From Candidatus Bathyarchaeota archaeon B24 (GTDB taxonomy: Archaea > Thermoproteota > CALKCG01 > B24), in NCBI GenBank assembly GCA_001593865.1, contig LUCB01000007.1, forward strand, positions 86,921-150,920: a DNA stretch of 64,000 nucleotides, given 5' to 3'. The notes beneath the pieces were generated by a model. The model did not search any database. It saw only the letters and a list, made by a program, of their open reading frames with translations, and had not been told where the DNA came from. This document shows, piece after piece, positions 33,237 to 41,808 of the stretch. The position numbers and the translations under genes were made by a program. The first letter of the stretch is position 1, and every line of letters begins with the position of its first letter.

Positions 33237-34121
33237 ATGAATACGTTGGTTAAGGAGATTCGGGTTAAATCGGTCTTGAACAGGCATAGGAGACGTGACC
33301 CCTGGTTCTTAGACGACTACTCGGTAAACCCGTACAGGCTATGCGGATTCAACTGTGTCTACTGCTACATAAGAGGTAGCAGATACGGAGCCCATATGGG
33401 TGAGGGGGTCGCGGTTAAGGTAAACGCTCCTCTGTTGCTTGAAAGGGAACTCTGGAAATGGGCTAGAAAGAGGAAGTACGGATTTATAGCTTTAAGCTCC
33501 TCGACCGAGCCTTGGCAACCCCTAGAATCGAGATACGGGGTAACAAGGAGGTGTTTAGAAGCGATTTTGAGGTTCAGGTTTCCGGTCCACTGCCTGACGA
33601 AATCCAAGCTTATACTTAGAGACCTAGACCTGCTTACGGAGATAGATAGGACAGCGCTCCTGCCGGAGGAGTTAAAGAAAACTGTGAATCGAGGAGTTCT
33701 GGTAACGTTCTCTCTGTCTACGCTCGACGAACGTGTGGCTGAGATATTCGAACCCGGGGCTCCTAAACCCGATGAGAGGCTAGAGGCTATGGCTAAGGTG
33801 AAAGACGAGGGGCTTCAAACAGGGATAGCATACATCCCCGTCCTACCCTACATCTCAGATACGGATGAGGAGCTGGAGAATATGGTGAAGGCAGCCAAGG
33901 AGTATGATGCCGACTACGTCTTCATCGGATGCTTGACGTTATATGGTGTAGGTAAAACCCTTTATTATAAGGTCCTTAGAAGATACTTTCCTACGCTTCT
34001 ACCGAAATATCGAATGCTATTCAGAGGATCAAGCCAGCCGAACTTAGACTACCGGGTTAGACTCGAGCAGAAGGCTGAGGAGCTCTGTCGAACGTATGGT
34101 GTGAGGCATAGGCTGGGATAG
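33237..34121 (+). CDS. Radical SAM protein (SPL/COG1533-like)
   Basis: A 294-residue radical SAM protein. The cluster motif is CGFNCVYC, the CxxxCxxC form. The context YSVNPYRLCGFNCVYCYIRGS and VTFSLSTLDERVAEIFEPGAP are typical of the spore photoproduct lyase-related group, which is widespread in archaea and mostly of unknown reaction. There is no evidence here for DNA photoproduct repair as such. ATG 33237 overlaps no neighbour. Monocistronic. Confidence 0.85.
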   Translation: MNTLVKEIRVKSVLNRHRRRDPWFLDDYSVNPYRLCGFNCVYCYIRGSRYGAHMGEGVAVKVNAPLLLERELWKWARKRKYGFIALSSSTEPWQPLESRYGVTRRCLEAILRFRFPVHCLTKSKLILRDLDLLTEIDRTALLPEELKKTVNRGVLVTFSLSTLDERVAEIFEPGAPKPDERLEAMAKVKDEGLQTGIAYIPVLPYISDTDEELENMVKAAKEYDADYVFIGCLTLYGVGKTLYYKVLRRYFPTLLPKYRMLFRGSSQPNLDYRVRLEQKAEELCRTYGVRHRLG

Positions 34122-34162
34122 ATGTGAACGACCATCGTTTTCATCACACTTGTCGAGAGATA

Positions 34163-34173
34163 AGATATTTATC
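34163..34173 (+). promoter_or_regulatory. TATA box of Cys-containing small gene
   Basis: AGATATTTATC, centred about 29 nt upstream of the TTG at 34197, consistent with a leaderless message. Confidence 0.45.
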
Positions 34174-34196
34174 TATGCTATGTTAAAACCAGGGTC

Positions 34197-34487
34197 TTGG
34201 TGGTTCGAGTGAGGGACGTAGAGGAAAGCTTAAGACTGATAGCCGAGCGGTTAGGGGTTTCGAGAGAAGAGGCTCGTAGGATTCTGCATAGATACGTGTG
34301 CAGAGGGCTATGCAGTTGGTATAAGACGAACGCCAAAGAAGTCGGCTTCGCCGATATGGTTGTTGCCGATGAGCAGGCTAAGGTGGTTGAGGAAGTTTTG
34401 AAGCAGGTGGTAGAGGGGGCCTCTATGGAGGATAGGTTTAAGAGAGTTCACAGGTACCTCTGCCCTAGAGGACCATGCTCGATGTGA
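34197..34487 (+). CDS. Hypothetical small protein with paired CxxxC motifs
   Basis: A 96-residue soluble helical protein that I do not recognise. Two cysteine pairs stand out, CRGLC (near residue 35) and CPRGPC at the C-terminus, which could bind a metal or form disulfides. An N-terminal helix-turn-helix-like stretch (LRLIAERLGVSREEARRI) is visible. TTG 34197 lies at the predicted transcription start, so translation may be leaderless. It is convergent with the UspA gene. Confidence 0.6.
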   Translation: MVVRVRDVEESLRLIAERLGVSREEARRILHRYVCRGLCSWYKTNAKEVGFADMVVADEQAKVVEEVLKQVVEGASMEDRFKRVHRYLCPRGPCSM

Positions 34488-34491
34488 CGCT

Positions 34492-34947
34492 CTACTTGAC
34501 TACGAGGACTGAGCATTGAGCTTCTCTCACGATCTTTTCGGCTATACTCCCTAAGCCGAACCTATGCTTGCTGAATCCTCTGTGACCTATTATAACGAGA
34601 GAGTAGTCTTTAGAAGTCTCTTTAACTATCTCACGCGAGGGGTCGCCATGTCTCAGTACGAAATCGACCTTTAGACCCACCTCCTCAGCCCGCCTCCTAG
34701 CCTCCTCTAGGACATCCAAGACCTTCAAAATCCTCTCTTTAACGCATTCAGGAGGCTCAGGCACGATCGAGATGGGAGCCTCACACGTAGCGTTTACGGC
34801 TTGCTTTATCGTGAAGCCAGGCGGCGCCACGTGGATTATAACTATGTCTGAACCCATACTCTTAGCGAGTTTAAAAGCCCAGTTAAGAGCCTTCCACCCT
34901 ATCTCAGAGCCGTCTATGGCTATGAGAATGTTAGACCTCAAAAACAC
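34492..34947 (-). CDS. Universal stress protein (UspA family)
   Basis: A 151-residue UspA-fold protein. ILIAIDGSEIGWKALNWAF is the first strand with the ATP-binding Asp, and IIGHRGFSKHRFGLGSIAEKIV matches the G-2x-G-9x-G(S/T) ATP motif, so it is probably an ATP-binding member. VLVVK ends the protein as usual. GTG 34947 is the start used. It lies 32 bp downstream of the MFS gene on the same strand and may be co-transcribed. Confidence 0.92.
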   Translation of the reverse strand: MFLRSNILIAIDGSEIGWKALNWAFKLAKSMGSDIVIIHVAPPGFTIKQAVNATCEAPISIVPEPPECVKERILKVLDVLEEARRRAEEVGLKVDFVLRHGDPSREIVKETSKDYSLVIIGHRGFSKHRFGLGSIAEKIVREAQCSVLVVK

Positions 34948-34979
34948 CTACCTACTAGATAGATTAGACTACGTCTGTT

Positions 34980-36314
34980 TTAAACCCTCCTTTTAATACG
35001 GTCTCCAACTCTCTTGATGAGGCTCATAAGCTCCATACTAAGCGTCGAGGGATAACGCCTAGGCTCCTCAAGCTTCCTATAGACCAAGTAGGCGCCGCAT
35101 AGCCTTCCGACCGCCGAGATAGCGTATAAGGTAGCGCATCCTTCCCATAAACCCATCGTGGCTAGAAGGTAATCGGCGATCATCCCTCCCACCAACGAGC
35201 CTATGAAGCCTGAAAGCCCGACCGAGAGGTTGTAGAACGCCGTAAGCTCTCCCCTGAGGTCGTCTGCGGTATTGTCGAGGAGAAAAACGAGAAGCGCGGT
35301 CGAAAATAGCGCAGATGGAAAACCTAAGACGAAGTTTACGGCTATTATAGCGTAGATGCTCGGGGCGAACATGTAAGTCACCGGGTAGAATATAAACGAG
35401 AACCTACCCAAGGTTATGAGGGGTTTACGGCCGACCCGGTCGCAGAGCCTACCTGCAAACCTCTGAGCTATAAGAGACGACGCTATCGAGGCGACGGACG
35501 CTAGGGAAACATCAAACATGGAGGCATTCAATATTTTAACCATGGTAACGGGGAAAACGGGCCATGCTATGGACATGGCCAAGACGTACAGAGCCTGTGT
35601 TGCACAGAGGCTTCGGAAGCCGGGGTTTACGTTAATGTCTGCTATAAGACTCCTGATGTCGAGTATAGGCCTACGGGTGATGACGCGTCTAGGAGACTCC
35701 TTGATGGCTAGAAGCACGACATAGGCTAGAATCCCTAAAGCCGCGGCCGAGACAAGCGGTATCGTGAATACTCCGCTGTCTTCGCCAAGCATCGTCATCA
35801 CGATACCCGAGGCCACGATAGCGGCTAGCCCTCCTAGGCTTGTCCAAAAGTTTAGAGAAGCCGTAACGACCCCACGTCCGTTCACAGGTATCAGGTCCCC
35901 CATGAGGGCCATAGAGGCTGGCGATAAGGCGGAGACCAAGAGCATACGGACCACTATAAGCCATATGTAGGTTTCAGGGGTCTTAGCTAACGCGACCATA
36001 CCCCATATGAGCGAAGACGCTATGCCCAGAGCAGCTATCAGCGGCACTCGTTTCTTCAATCTATCGGTTAGCCGGCCGAAAAATATCTGCAAGACGTTAG
36101 ACGACAAGCTACTCATCGAGGTGAAGAAACCCAGCTCAGAGGTCGACGCGCCTATCATGACAGCGTAGACCCTGAGAAACGGAGAAACCAGATAATCCCC
36201 GATGGAAGTTAGTATCCTGTTTAAATAAAGGACTCGCAGGTTTCTCTCCTTCGAATCCCCCTCATTACCGGCAGACATCTCTCCTACGCTTAAACCATCC
36301 AAAGACCTATCCAC
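34980..36314 (-). CDS. Major facilitator superfamily transporter
   Basis: A 444-residue membrane protein with about 12 hydrophobic segments. Loop 2-3 has FFGRLTDRLKKRVPL and loop 8-9 FAGRLCDRVGRKPLI, both forms of the MFS motif A G-x3-D-R-x-G-R-[RK]. The N-terminal about 25 residues are hydrophilic and may be over-annotated: GTG 36314 fits a TATA element at 36352-36364, while ATG 36278 is in frame. Substrate cannot be inferred; drug or metabolite efflux is typical for such archaeal members. Confidence 0.9.
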   Translation of the reverse strand: MDRSLDGLSVGEMSAGNEGDSKERNLRVLYLNRILTSIGDYLVSPFLRVYAVMIGASTSELGFFTSMSSLSSNVLQIFFGRLTDRLKKRVPLIAALGIASSLIWGMVALAKTPETYIWLIVVRMLLVSALSPASMALMGDLIPVNGRGVVTASLNFWTSLGGLAAIVASGIVMTMLGEDSGVFTIPLVSAAALGILAYVVLLAIKESPRRVITRRPILDIRSLIADINVNPGFRSLCATQALYVLAMSIAWPVFPVTMVKILNASMFDVSLASVASIASSLIAQRFAGRLCDRVGRKPLITLGRFSFIFYPVTYMFAPSIYAIIAVNFVLGFPSALFSTALLVFLLDNTADDLRGELTAFYNLSVGLSGFIGSLVGGMIADYLLATMGLWEGCATLYAISAVGRLCGAYLVYRKLEEPRRYPSTLSMELMSLIKRVGDRIKRRV

Positions 36315-36351
36315 ATACCCTTCGAGATTTTTAGAAAATCCAATTTACAAC

Positions 36352-36364
36352 GGGTATAAAAAGG
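36352..36364 (-). promoter_or_regulatory. TATA box of MFS gene
   Basis: Minus-strand CCTTTTTATACCC. The predicted start is about 20 nt before GTG 36314. Confidence 0.45.
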
Positions 36365-36442
36365 TTGATAATCAGGTAGTTGACCAACAAGCTTTCAGAG
36401 AAAAAGATTCTTACACAGAGTAGAGCACTTTTCTGATAAAGC

Positions 36443-36451
36443 CTTTATATT
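36443..36451 (+). promoter_or_regulatory. TATA box of nitroreductase A
   Basis: CTTTATATT. The start near 36472 lies after ATG 36460 and just before GGAGGT, supporting ATG 36487. Confidence 0.55.
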
Positions 36452-36486
36452 AGAGCGTTATGACGGATCATCTGGAGGTTTACACC

Positions 36487-37014
36487 ATGGAGTTTTACGA
36501 GGTCATTAGGACTAGACGGAGTGTTCGCTCTTATAAGCCCGACCCTGTCCCTGAGGATGTGTTGAGGAGGGTTCTCGACGCGGCGAGGATCGCGCCTTCT
36601 GGTTCCAACAGGCAGCCCTGGAAGTTCGTAGTGGTCAGGGACCCCGAGGTCAAGCGTAGGCTCGCCGAGGCATGCGACGGACAGATGTTCATAGCCGAAG
36701 CCCCGCTGGTTATAGTCGCATGCGGGTTTAACATACACTATAACCGTGGCAGGTATATGGGCGATTATAGTATGCTCGTAGACGTCGCGATAGCGTTCAC
36801 CCACCTGATCCTGGCGGCTAGGGCTGAGGGGCTTGGAACATGCTGGATAGGAAGCTTCGACAACGAGAAGGTTAAGAAGATTCTAGGCATACCAGACAAC
36901 GTGAACGTCGTAGCCATAACGCCTCTAGGATACCCTAGAAGCCCAGACGTCTTCAGAGAACCCGGTTTGAGAAAGAGCCTAGAGGAGATAGTCTGCATCG
37001 ACAAGTTCTACTAA
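36487..37014 (+). CDS. Nitroreductase family protein A
   Basis: A 175-residue FMN-dependent nitroreductase/dehydrogenase fold. FMN-binding RRSVRSY at the N-terminus, [15 protein letters not shown], and [10 protein letters not shown] are the family motifs. ATG 36487 is 7 nt after GGAGGT. The upstream ATG 36460 would precede the predicted transcript start. The stretch encoding [22 protein letters not shown] is identical at DNA level to nitroreductase C at 44 kb, although flanking sequence has diverged. Physiological substrate unknown. The 3' end overlaps rps6e (convergent). Confidence 0.9.
   Translation: MEFYEVIRTRRSVRSYKPDPVPEDVLRRVLDAARIAPSGSNRQPWKFVVVRDPEVKRRLAEACDGQMFIAEAPLVIVACGFNIHYNRGRYMGDYSMLVDVAIAFTHLILAARAEGLGTCWIGSFDNEKVKKILGIPDNVNVVAITPLGYPRSPDVFREPGLRKSLEEIVCIDKFY
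36610..36675 (+). repeat. 66-bp block identical to 44172-44237 (inverted copy)
   Basis: Inside nitroreductase A. It matches the reverse complement of 44172-44237 without mismatch. After 6 differing bases a further 17 bases match (36682-36698 with 44149-44165). Confidence 0.9.
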
Positions 37015-37370
37015 AAACCTAAGTCTCCCTCGACTATCTTCAGGTTCACCTGAAGGATATCCTCGGTTATCGTATTACCCCTGACAAGCTTCCTGACCCT
37101 CAGGCCTTTTTTCCTAGGATGGAAGCCTGGTCCACCGGATAACAGTACGTACTTCTTAACCCCACCCCTTACGTCGGGTCTCATAGGTATCCCGTCTTTG
37201 TCGCTTCCACCGGTTATCAGAAGCTTCACGTTTCCAAGCCCCATAACCGAGCCGTCGACCACCTCGCCTATCCTACGTCCAAGCAGGGGAACAGCCTTCT
37301 CGCCTTCAACCTCGAACGTCTTAGCCTTACCGGTCTTAGGGTTCGATATGACGAGTTTGAACTTCGGCAC
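37011..37370 (-). CDS. rps6e: 30S ribosomal protein S6e
   Basis: A 119-residue archaeal/eukaryotic-type ribosomal protein. [40 protein letters not shown] and [16 protein letters not shown] are diagnostic. Length is normal for the archaeal form, which lacks the eukaryotic phosphorylated tail. GTG 37370 follows GGAGGGG. A TATA element lies at 37402-37412. No other ribosomal gene adjoins it. Confidence 0.97.
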   Translation of the reverse strand: MPKFKLVISNPKTGKAKTFEVEGEKAVPLLGRRIGEVVDGSVMGLGNVKLLITGGSDKDGIPMRPDVRGGVKKYVLLSGGPGFHPRKKGLRVRKLVRGNTITEDILQVNLKIVEGDLGF

Positions 37371-37401
37371 CTCCTACCCCTCCTAAGAGACCTAGAGGGC
37401 C

Positions 37402-37412
37402 ACTATAAATGT
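37402..37412 (-). promoter_or_regulatory. TATA box of rps6e
   Basis: Minus-strand ACATTTATAGT. The predicted start is about 10 nt before GTG 37370. Confidence 0.5.
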
Positions 37413-37442
37413 TTTCCCTCCCACGGATAACCGAGAGAGTGA

Positions 37443-38028
37443 TTAGAAACGTTGTCCGTGAATTATCTCTCTTAGCGGTTTTCTGGTCGGGGGCGGCTGA
37501 GCCGCTGCATAGCCCAGCTGGGTTATCGCGGCAATCCTATACTCCCTTGGAACATGCAGTATACGCTTTATCCTATCCTCTTCCTCAATATTATAAGGTA
37601 TATATACAGCTTCCTAGACCCTCCGCCGTGGCTGCTAAAAGCAGGTTTTCGATAGCCGCCCAGACGGAGCCCAAAACAAGTTCGTGACGCATTCTTTTCG
37701 GAAGCTCATAGCAGACGGCTACAAGAACCGGGATTTTAGCCATCGTAGACTTGTCCCATGAGCCGCCTCTAGCCGCCAGATAGCGCGCAACCTCGGGTGG
37801 AAATTCCTCCCACTGCTTCCGACCGTATTCCGTGCAGATTTCAGCGATTTCCCGTTTTACATCGACTTCTGTGACGACTACGAAGTGCCAAGGCTGAGCG
37901 TTCCCGGCGGAAGGGGCCCAACGTGTAGCCTCCAAAATCCTGTTCAAAGCCTCTTCCGGTACCGGTTCCTCTCTAAAACATCTAACGCTTCTCCTTTTAA
38001 AGACAGCTTCGTAAAACTCCGTAACCAT
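37443..38028 (-). CDS. Nitroreductase family protein B, frameshifted
   Basis: The first frame (38028 down to 37591, 145 residues) has RRSVRCF, APSAGNAQPWHFVVV and LGSCIYTL and then stops at TAA. Dropping one base at about 37593, in the AT-rich TTATAATATT, continues it with NIEEEDRIKRIL, then AAITQLGYAAAQPPPTRKP, to a TAA at 37443-37445. That is exactly the missing nitroreductase C-terminus, giving about 194 residues. So this is one gene with a frame disruption, through sequence error or recent mutation. It is clearly more distant from nitroreductases A and C than they are from each other. Confidence 0.8.
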
Positions 38029-38161
38029 CCCTCCTAAACGAGCAGTATTTTTACGTCGTAGCCTTTCTTATGCGTACCGGTACCCACAGGCTTAGCCGCA
38101 TTTCAAGGTCTACAAGAATGGGCTAGACGCCTACAGAAAAATGGGTGTTTTACGCTTGAGG

Positions 38162-39934
38162 CTAGAAGCCCCACACAGGCCTTCTACGCCTCTGTATAGC
38201 GGCTATCTCCTCTAGGACCTCAAGCTCGTCCTCGGATAGGAAGTCGGTATACTTCTCCTTGATCAGCTTATAATGCTGCTCAGGCACGTTCACATAGAGC
38301 GTATCGCCCTCGTCGATGTGTCGACCTACCACGGCCTTATCTATCGATATGGCGACCTCCATACCCCTCGAAGCCTCCTGGATCGGCTTACCCCGGTCCT
38401 GGATCTGGAGGATCGTCCCCACGGTCTCCCCGTTCTCATCCATCAGGTCGACACGCGGCTTGATCCTACCGGCTAAGACCTCGATGCCCACTATAGCGGG
38501 TTTACTCCTCCGGAAGACGTAACCTGGGAGAATCCTGATCTTACCTGGGAAGACCAGGGTCTTCAACACCGCCCGAACCCTCTCCTCCTGTTTAGCCTTA
38601 AGCCAGTCGAGATACTCCTCGATGACCTTGTAGATTATGACACCTCTGAAAACAGGTACCCCGGCAGACTCCTCTACGGCGTCTGGTAGAACCCTGACGT
38701 TAAAGCCTAGAACGACGCCGTAATCCGGGTTCTCCCTAGCCACGACCTTAGCCTCGACGAAGTCTCTCTTGGATATATCCCCTATGTCGGCTAGCCTAAC
38801 CGGTATACCCCTACGTTTAAGCTCGGTCGTCAAAGCCTCCAGAGAGCCGAGCGTATCGGCTTTGACGACTACGCCTACTTTATCGGTTCTGATCCTAAGC
38901 TTCCCTATCTCCTCTGAAACCTTTCGGACGTACTCGTCTAGGGATGCATCCTTGGGAACGGCGTAGATCGGCGAGCCCGGCAGAGCGTTCTCAAGACCCG
39001 GGGCTACGACCTTTACACCCACCGCCGCGGTGACCTTCTCGACCTGGATAAACCCTCCGGTCGGCGCCCTTATCTCATCCAGGGGCTTAGGCAAAAGTAG
39101 AGAGCGTATTTTCGTGACTATAGGCTTCTCCCTACCGGCGAGCACTATAGTGTCTCCGACGCTTAAGACGCCGTCGTAGATTATGGCGTTAACCGTGGTC
39201 CCAAGGCCGACCTCCTCCTTGACCTCCAACACCGCACCCCTAGCCGGTCCACCCACCGTCTGAAGCCTCTTTCGCAGAAACTGTTGAGTCAAACCGATCA
39301 AGACCAGTAGAAGGTCAGGAATCCCCTCCCCCGTTTTAGCGCTGACAGGCACCAGGGCGACGGTCTTGGTGAAGTCTTTAACCCTATCATACCGGTCCGA
39401 CTGGAAGCCTAGCTTAGACAACTCACCCATCAGTATGTAAAGCCGGTTATCCAAGTCTCTCCTGACATAGGGGTCTTGTAGCTTGAGGGTTTCGTGGAAA
39501 GGCTTGCCGGGGTTGGGTCTCCAGCCAGGTATCAGGTCTATCTTGTTAACCGCTACTAGGAACGGCACCCGTCTAGACCTTAGGAGCTCTATAGACTCGA
39601 CCGTCTGCTCCTCGACGCCTTTGATGACGTCTATGACAAGTATAGCTATGTCCGCTATCGACCCCCCTCTCATCCTCAGGTTCATGAAGGCACTATGGCC
39701 GGGCGTATCTATGATCAGGAGGCCTGGAACCCTTATCTTCCAACCCGTCTTGGCGAGAAGAGGCTTACAAACCTTCTCCAACGCGTCGAGGGGGAAGAAG
39801 CTTGCTCCTATGTGCTGGGTGATCTCGCCGGGTTCCTTCAATGCTACGCTGGTGCCTCTGATACGGTCGAGTAGAGTCGTCTTTCCATGGTCTATATGCC
39901 CTAGGACGACGACGATCGGCTGTCGTATAGACAA
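38162..39934 (-). CDS. infB: Translation initiation factor aIF5B (IF-2 homolog)
   Basis: A 590-residue GTPase that promotes subunit joining and initiator tRNA placement. G motifs: GHIDHGKTT (G1, residues 12-20), DTPGH (G3), NKIDL (G4) and SAKTGEG (G5). Domains II-IV follow, ending with the archaeal aIF5B C-terminal helices (HYKLIKEKYTDFLSEDE). TTG 39934 follows GGTGATG. Length is typical of the archaeal protein; no intein is seen at the G1 region, where one occurs in some archaea. Confidence 0.97.
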   Translation of the reverse strand: MSIRQPIVVVLGHIDHGKTTLLDRIRGTSVALKEPGEITQHIGASFFPLDALEKVCKPLLAKTGWKIRVPGLLIIDTPGHSAFMNLRMRGGSIADIAILVIDVIKGVEEQTVESIELLRSRRVPFLVAVNKIDLIPGWRPNPGKPFHETLKLQDPYVRRDLDNRLYILMGELSKLGFQSDRYDRVKDFTKTVALVPVSAKTGEGIPDLLLVLIGLTQQFLRKRLQTVGGPARGAVLEVKEEVGLGTTVNAIIYDGVLSVGDTIVLAGREKPIVTKIRSLLLPKPLDEIRAPTGGFIQVEKVTAAVGVKVVAPGLENALPGSPIYAVPKDASLDEYVRKVSEEIGKLRIRTDKVGVVVKADTLGSLEALTTELKRRGIPVRLADIGDISKRDFVEAKVVARENPDYGVVLGFNVRVLPDAVEESAGVPVFRGVIIYKVIEEYLDWLKAKQEERVRAVLKTLVFPGKIRILPGYVFRRSKPAIVGIEVLAGRIKPRVDLMDENGETVGTILQIQDRGKPIQEASRGMEVAISIDKAVVGRHIDEGDTLYVNVPEQHYKLIKEKYTDFLSEDELEVLEEIAAIQRRRRPVWGF

Positions 39935-39977
39935 ACGTCATCACCGGTATCTGTGTATGCCTAGTTTAACCCGGCTC

Positions 39978-40376
39978 TTAAGGATTTACCTTCTCATACC
40001 CAGCCAGCTCGAGGATCCTATCCGATAAGCCATCGCCTATCCTGTAGCCGTGTAGACGGTTACCCCTAAGACGCTCGTCAAGACCTAGGTCTTTAACCGG
40101 AACAGGCCGGGGGAACCTGACTAGGTGTTTGAATATGAGAACGGTGTTCCAAGGATGCTCGTCGTAAGGCTTACCCCCTGCGGCGAGCCACCCCTCTCTG
40201 CTCATAAAACCGTCTAGAACCCCATACCCTATCACGGAGTCTCCGACGCTTGTCTTCTTCAGGAAGAACGCCTTCAACCCCTTCTCCCATCTCCTCCTTA
40301 GACTCGTATAGTATCTACCGTCGCTGAAAAAACGTTCAACCCACTCATCCCGGGATATCCTAAGTAGCATACCCAT
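39978..40376 (-). CDS. Hypothetical protein, possible PUA/ASCH-like fold
   Basis: A 132-residue soluble protein starting MGMLLRISRDEWVERFF. It contains SLRRRWEKGLKAFFLKKTSVGDSVIGYGVLDG, an arrangement reminiscent of PUA/EVE-type RNA-binding barrels (a strand, a lysine-rich turn, then GDxVIxYG), and a C-terminal RLHGYRIGDGLSDRILE. The family is not firmly recognised. ATG 40376 is chosen over GTG 40403 because GGTGGGC lies just upstream. It is 44 bp ahead of aIF5B on the same strand. Confidence 0.5.
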   Translation of the reverse strand: MGMLLRISRDEWVERFFSDGRYYTSLRRRWEKGLKAFFLKKTSVGDSVIGYGVLDGFMSREGWLAAGGKPYDEHPWNTVLIFKHLVRFPRPVPVKDLGLDERLRGNRLHGYRIGDGLSDRILELAGYEKVNP

Positions 40377-40519
40377 CTCAGCCCACCATAAAGGGATAAA
40401 CACCGAGGTGAGACATATGTGCTTCGAAACCGGTTAAAGCCGTAAAGGTTAACTCTAGGGTTTTAAACATGATCTCTCACGCGATATCTCTCACAGTTTC
40501 CACGTTTTCGACGGGAAGG

Positions 40520-40527
40520 CTTAAACT
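40520..40527 (+). promoter_or_regulatory. TATA box of prepilin genes
   Basis: CTTAAACT, centred 27 nt upstream of GTG 40551, consistent with leaderless initiation. Confidence 0.5.
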
Positions 40528-40550
40528 CTACGGCCTTAGTAATATCTTGG

Positions 40551-40988
40551 GTGGATATGGCTAGGGCTGTCTCACCGGTCGTGGCGACCGTCCTGCTTCT
40601 CGCCCTCACCGTGTTAGCGTTTTCCATGATATGGGAGGGTGTATCTAGCTGGATAAGCGCACAGAGAGGCGGTATGCTTCAGTCTATAAGGGAGAGGTTT
40701 GTCGTCGAAGACGTGTGGTTCAGGGTGGAGGCTGGGGATAGAACCCTAGTAACCGTGTATATAAGGAACGTGGGTCTAGCGGATATAGAGATAGATGAGA
40801 TCAGCTTGAACGGGACTGTTATGGATATGTGGGTAAACGGCATCCGGGTGGATTCGGTGGAGATTAAGGTGGACGCGGGTGTGAGCATAGACCTGAGGGC
40901 GGATGGATGGAGTTGGCAACCCGGGGCGGTGTATCAGATGGTGATAGTCACACGTGGAGGTGTATCCACGGTTGTCTGCAAGCCGTAG
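40551..40988 (+). CDS. Archaeal type IV pilin-like protein
   Basis: A 145-residue protein with a class III prepilin N-terminus: short basic leader (MDMARA), then VSPVVATVLLLALTVLAFSMIW, the hydrophobic helix of archaeal pilins (DUF1628/Pilin_N type). The remaining part is a beta-rich extracellular domain with VTVYIRNVGLADIEIDEISLNG. Cleavage would fall near the A-V/S junction. GTG 40551 (possibly leaderless) and ATG 40557 are both usable. It forms an operon with an overlapping second prepilin-like gene. No pilus ATPase or membrane platform gene is nearby. Confidence 0.82.
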   Translation: MDMARAVSPVVATVLLLALTVLAFSMIWEGVSSWISAQRGGMLQSIRERFVVEDVWFRVEAGDRTLVTVYIRNVGLADIEIDEISLNGTVMDMWVNGIRVDSVEIKVDAGVSIDLRADGWSWQPGAVYQMVIVTRGGVSTVVCKP

Positions 40989-41808
40989 AAAGGGACAGGT
41001 CGTGGCCGTGGGCACGTTGCTGGCAGTCCTAGTTCTCATAAGCGTAACCGCGTTCCTATACGAGCTTTACACAAGCCAACAGGAGATGAGGCTTCTAGAC
41101 GAAGAGCGCTCCAGGGAAAAGCTAGAGATACTCGAAGCAGGCTTCTGGAGGCTTGACGAGTATACACCGACCTCTACAGAGCCGGCCGGAGTGGAGCATG
41201 CCCTTTCTCGACTAGACGGGATAGAGGCCACGTTCGAATCCAAGAAGATTCGAGAGAGGATTTATCAAGTCGATTGGGCCGCCGAGTTCCGTCTCTCGTC
41301 TCCGGACGACATAGATAGGCTCTACCTGAGGTATGCCGGCGTTCACACCGCTAAGGCCTCTCAGGAGGTTTACCTGTGGAACTACACGTCCGGTGGGTGG
41401 GTTATGGTAGCGCGGGCTGGACCTTACGAGGGCTATGAGGACGCGGTTATCCAGGTTGAAGGGTTTAAACACCTCATAGCTATGGATGGTAGGGTGAAAA
41501 CCCGCTTCGTAAGCTATGCGGACGAGCCGTTCGAATGCAGAGTCGACCTTCTGACCCTCGAAGCATATCTAGAAGACAGCGGTAGGGTTCTCGTCCGTGT
41601 TTTAAACGATAGCCCGTCCACCGTGGTGATAGAAGCCGTATGGATAATCTCTGCGGATTCTCATGAACGTAGGAGCATAGGTGTCGCCTTAGCCCCGGGG
41701 GAGGAGTATGTGTTGAACCTAGAGGCTCAAAACGGTGGGTTTAAATGCATAGTTAAGATAGTGACGTGGCGAGGGAGCATATTCCAGGTGACCGTTAGAC
41801 CCAGTTAA
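40972..41808 (+). CDS. Second prepilin-like secreted protein
   Basis: A 278-residue protein with a basic leader and hydrophobic helix (SASRRKGQVVAVGTLLAVLV), followed by an acidic amphipathic stretch and a large beta domain with a tail like IVKIVTWRGSIFQVTVRP. TTG 40972 is preferred, 10 nt after GGAGGT; the open frame extends to GTG 40954. It overlaps the upstream pilin by 17 bp, implying coupled expression. The large domain (SSPDDIDRLYLRYAG, VYLWNYTSGGWVMV) looks like a surface module, so it may be a tip pseudopilin or adhesin. Its function is inferred from architecture only. Confidence 0.7.
   Translation: MSASRRKGQVVAVGTLLAVLVLISVTAFLYELYTSQQEMRLLDEERSREKLEILEAGFWRLDEYTPTSTEPAGVEHALSRLDGIEATFESKKIRERIYQVDWAAEFRLSSPDDIDRLYLRYAGVHTAKASQEVYLWNYTSGGWVMVARAGPYEGYEDAVIQVEGFKHLIAMDGRVKTRFVSYADEPFECRVDLLTLEAYLEDSGRVLVRVLNDSPSTVVIEAVWIISADSHERRSIGVALAPGEEYVLNLEAQNGGFKCIVKIVTWRGSIFQVTVRPS

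Noticed and set aside
38080..38095. GTACCGGTAC palindrome in the gap before aIF5B
   Set aside because: Only 10 bp, near the 3' ends of genes on the same strand and with no promoter element; expected by chance in 64 kb.
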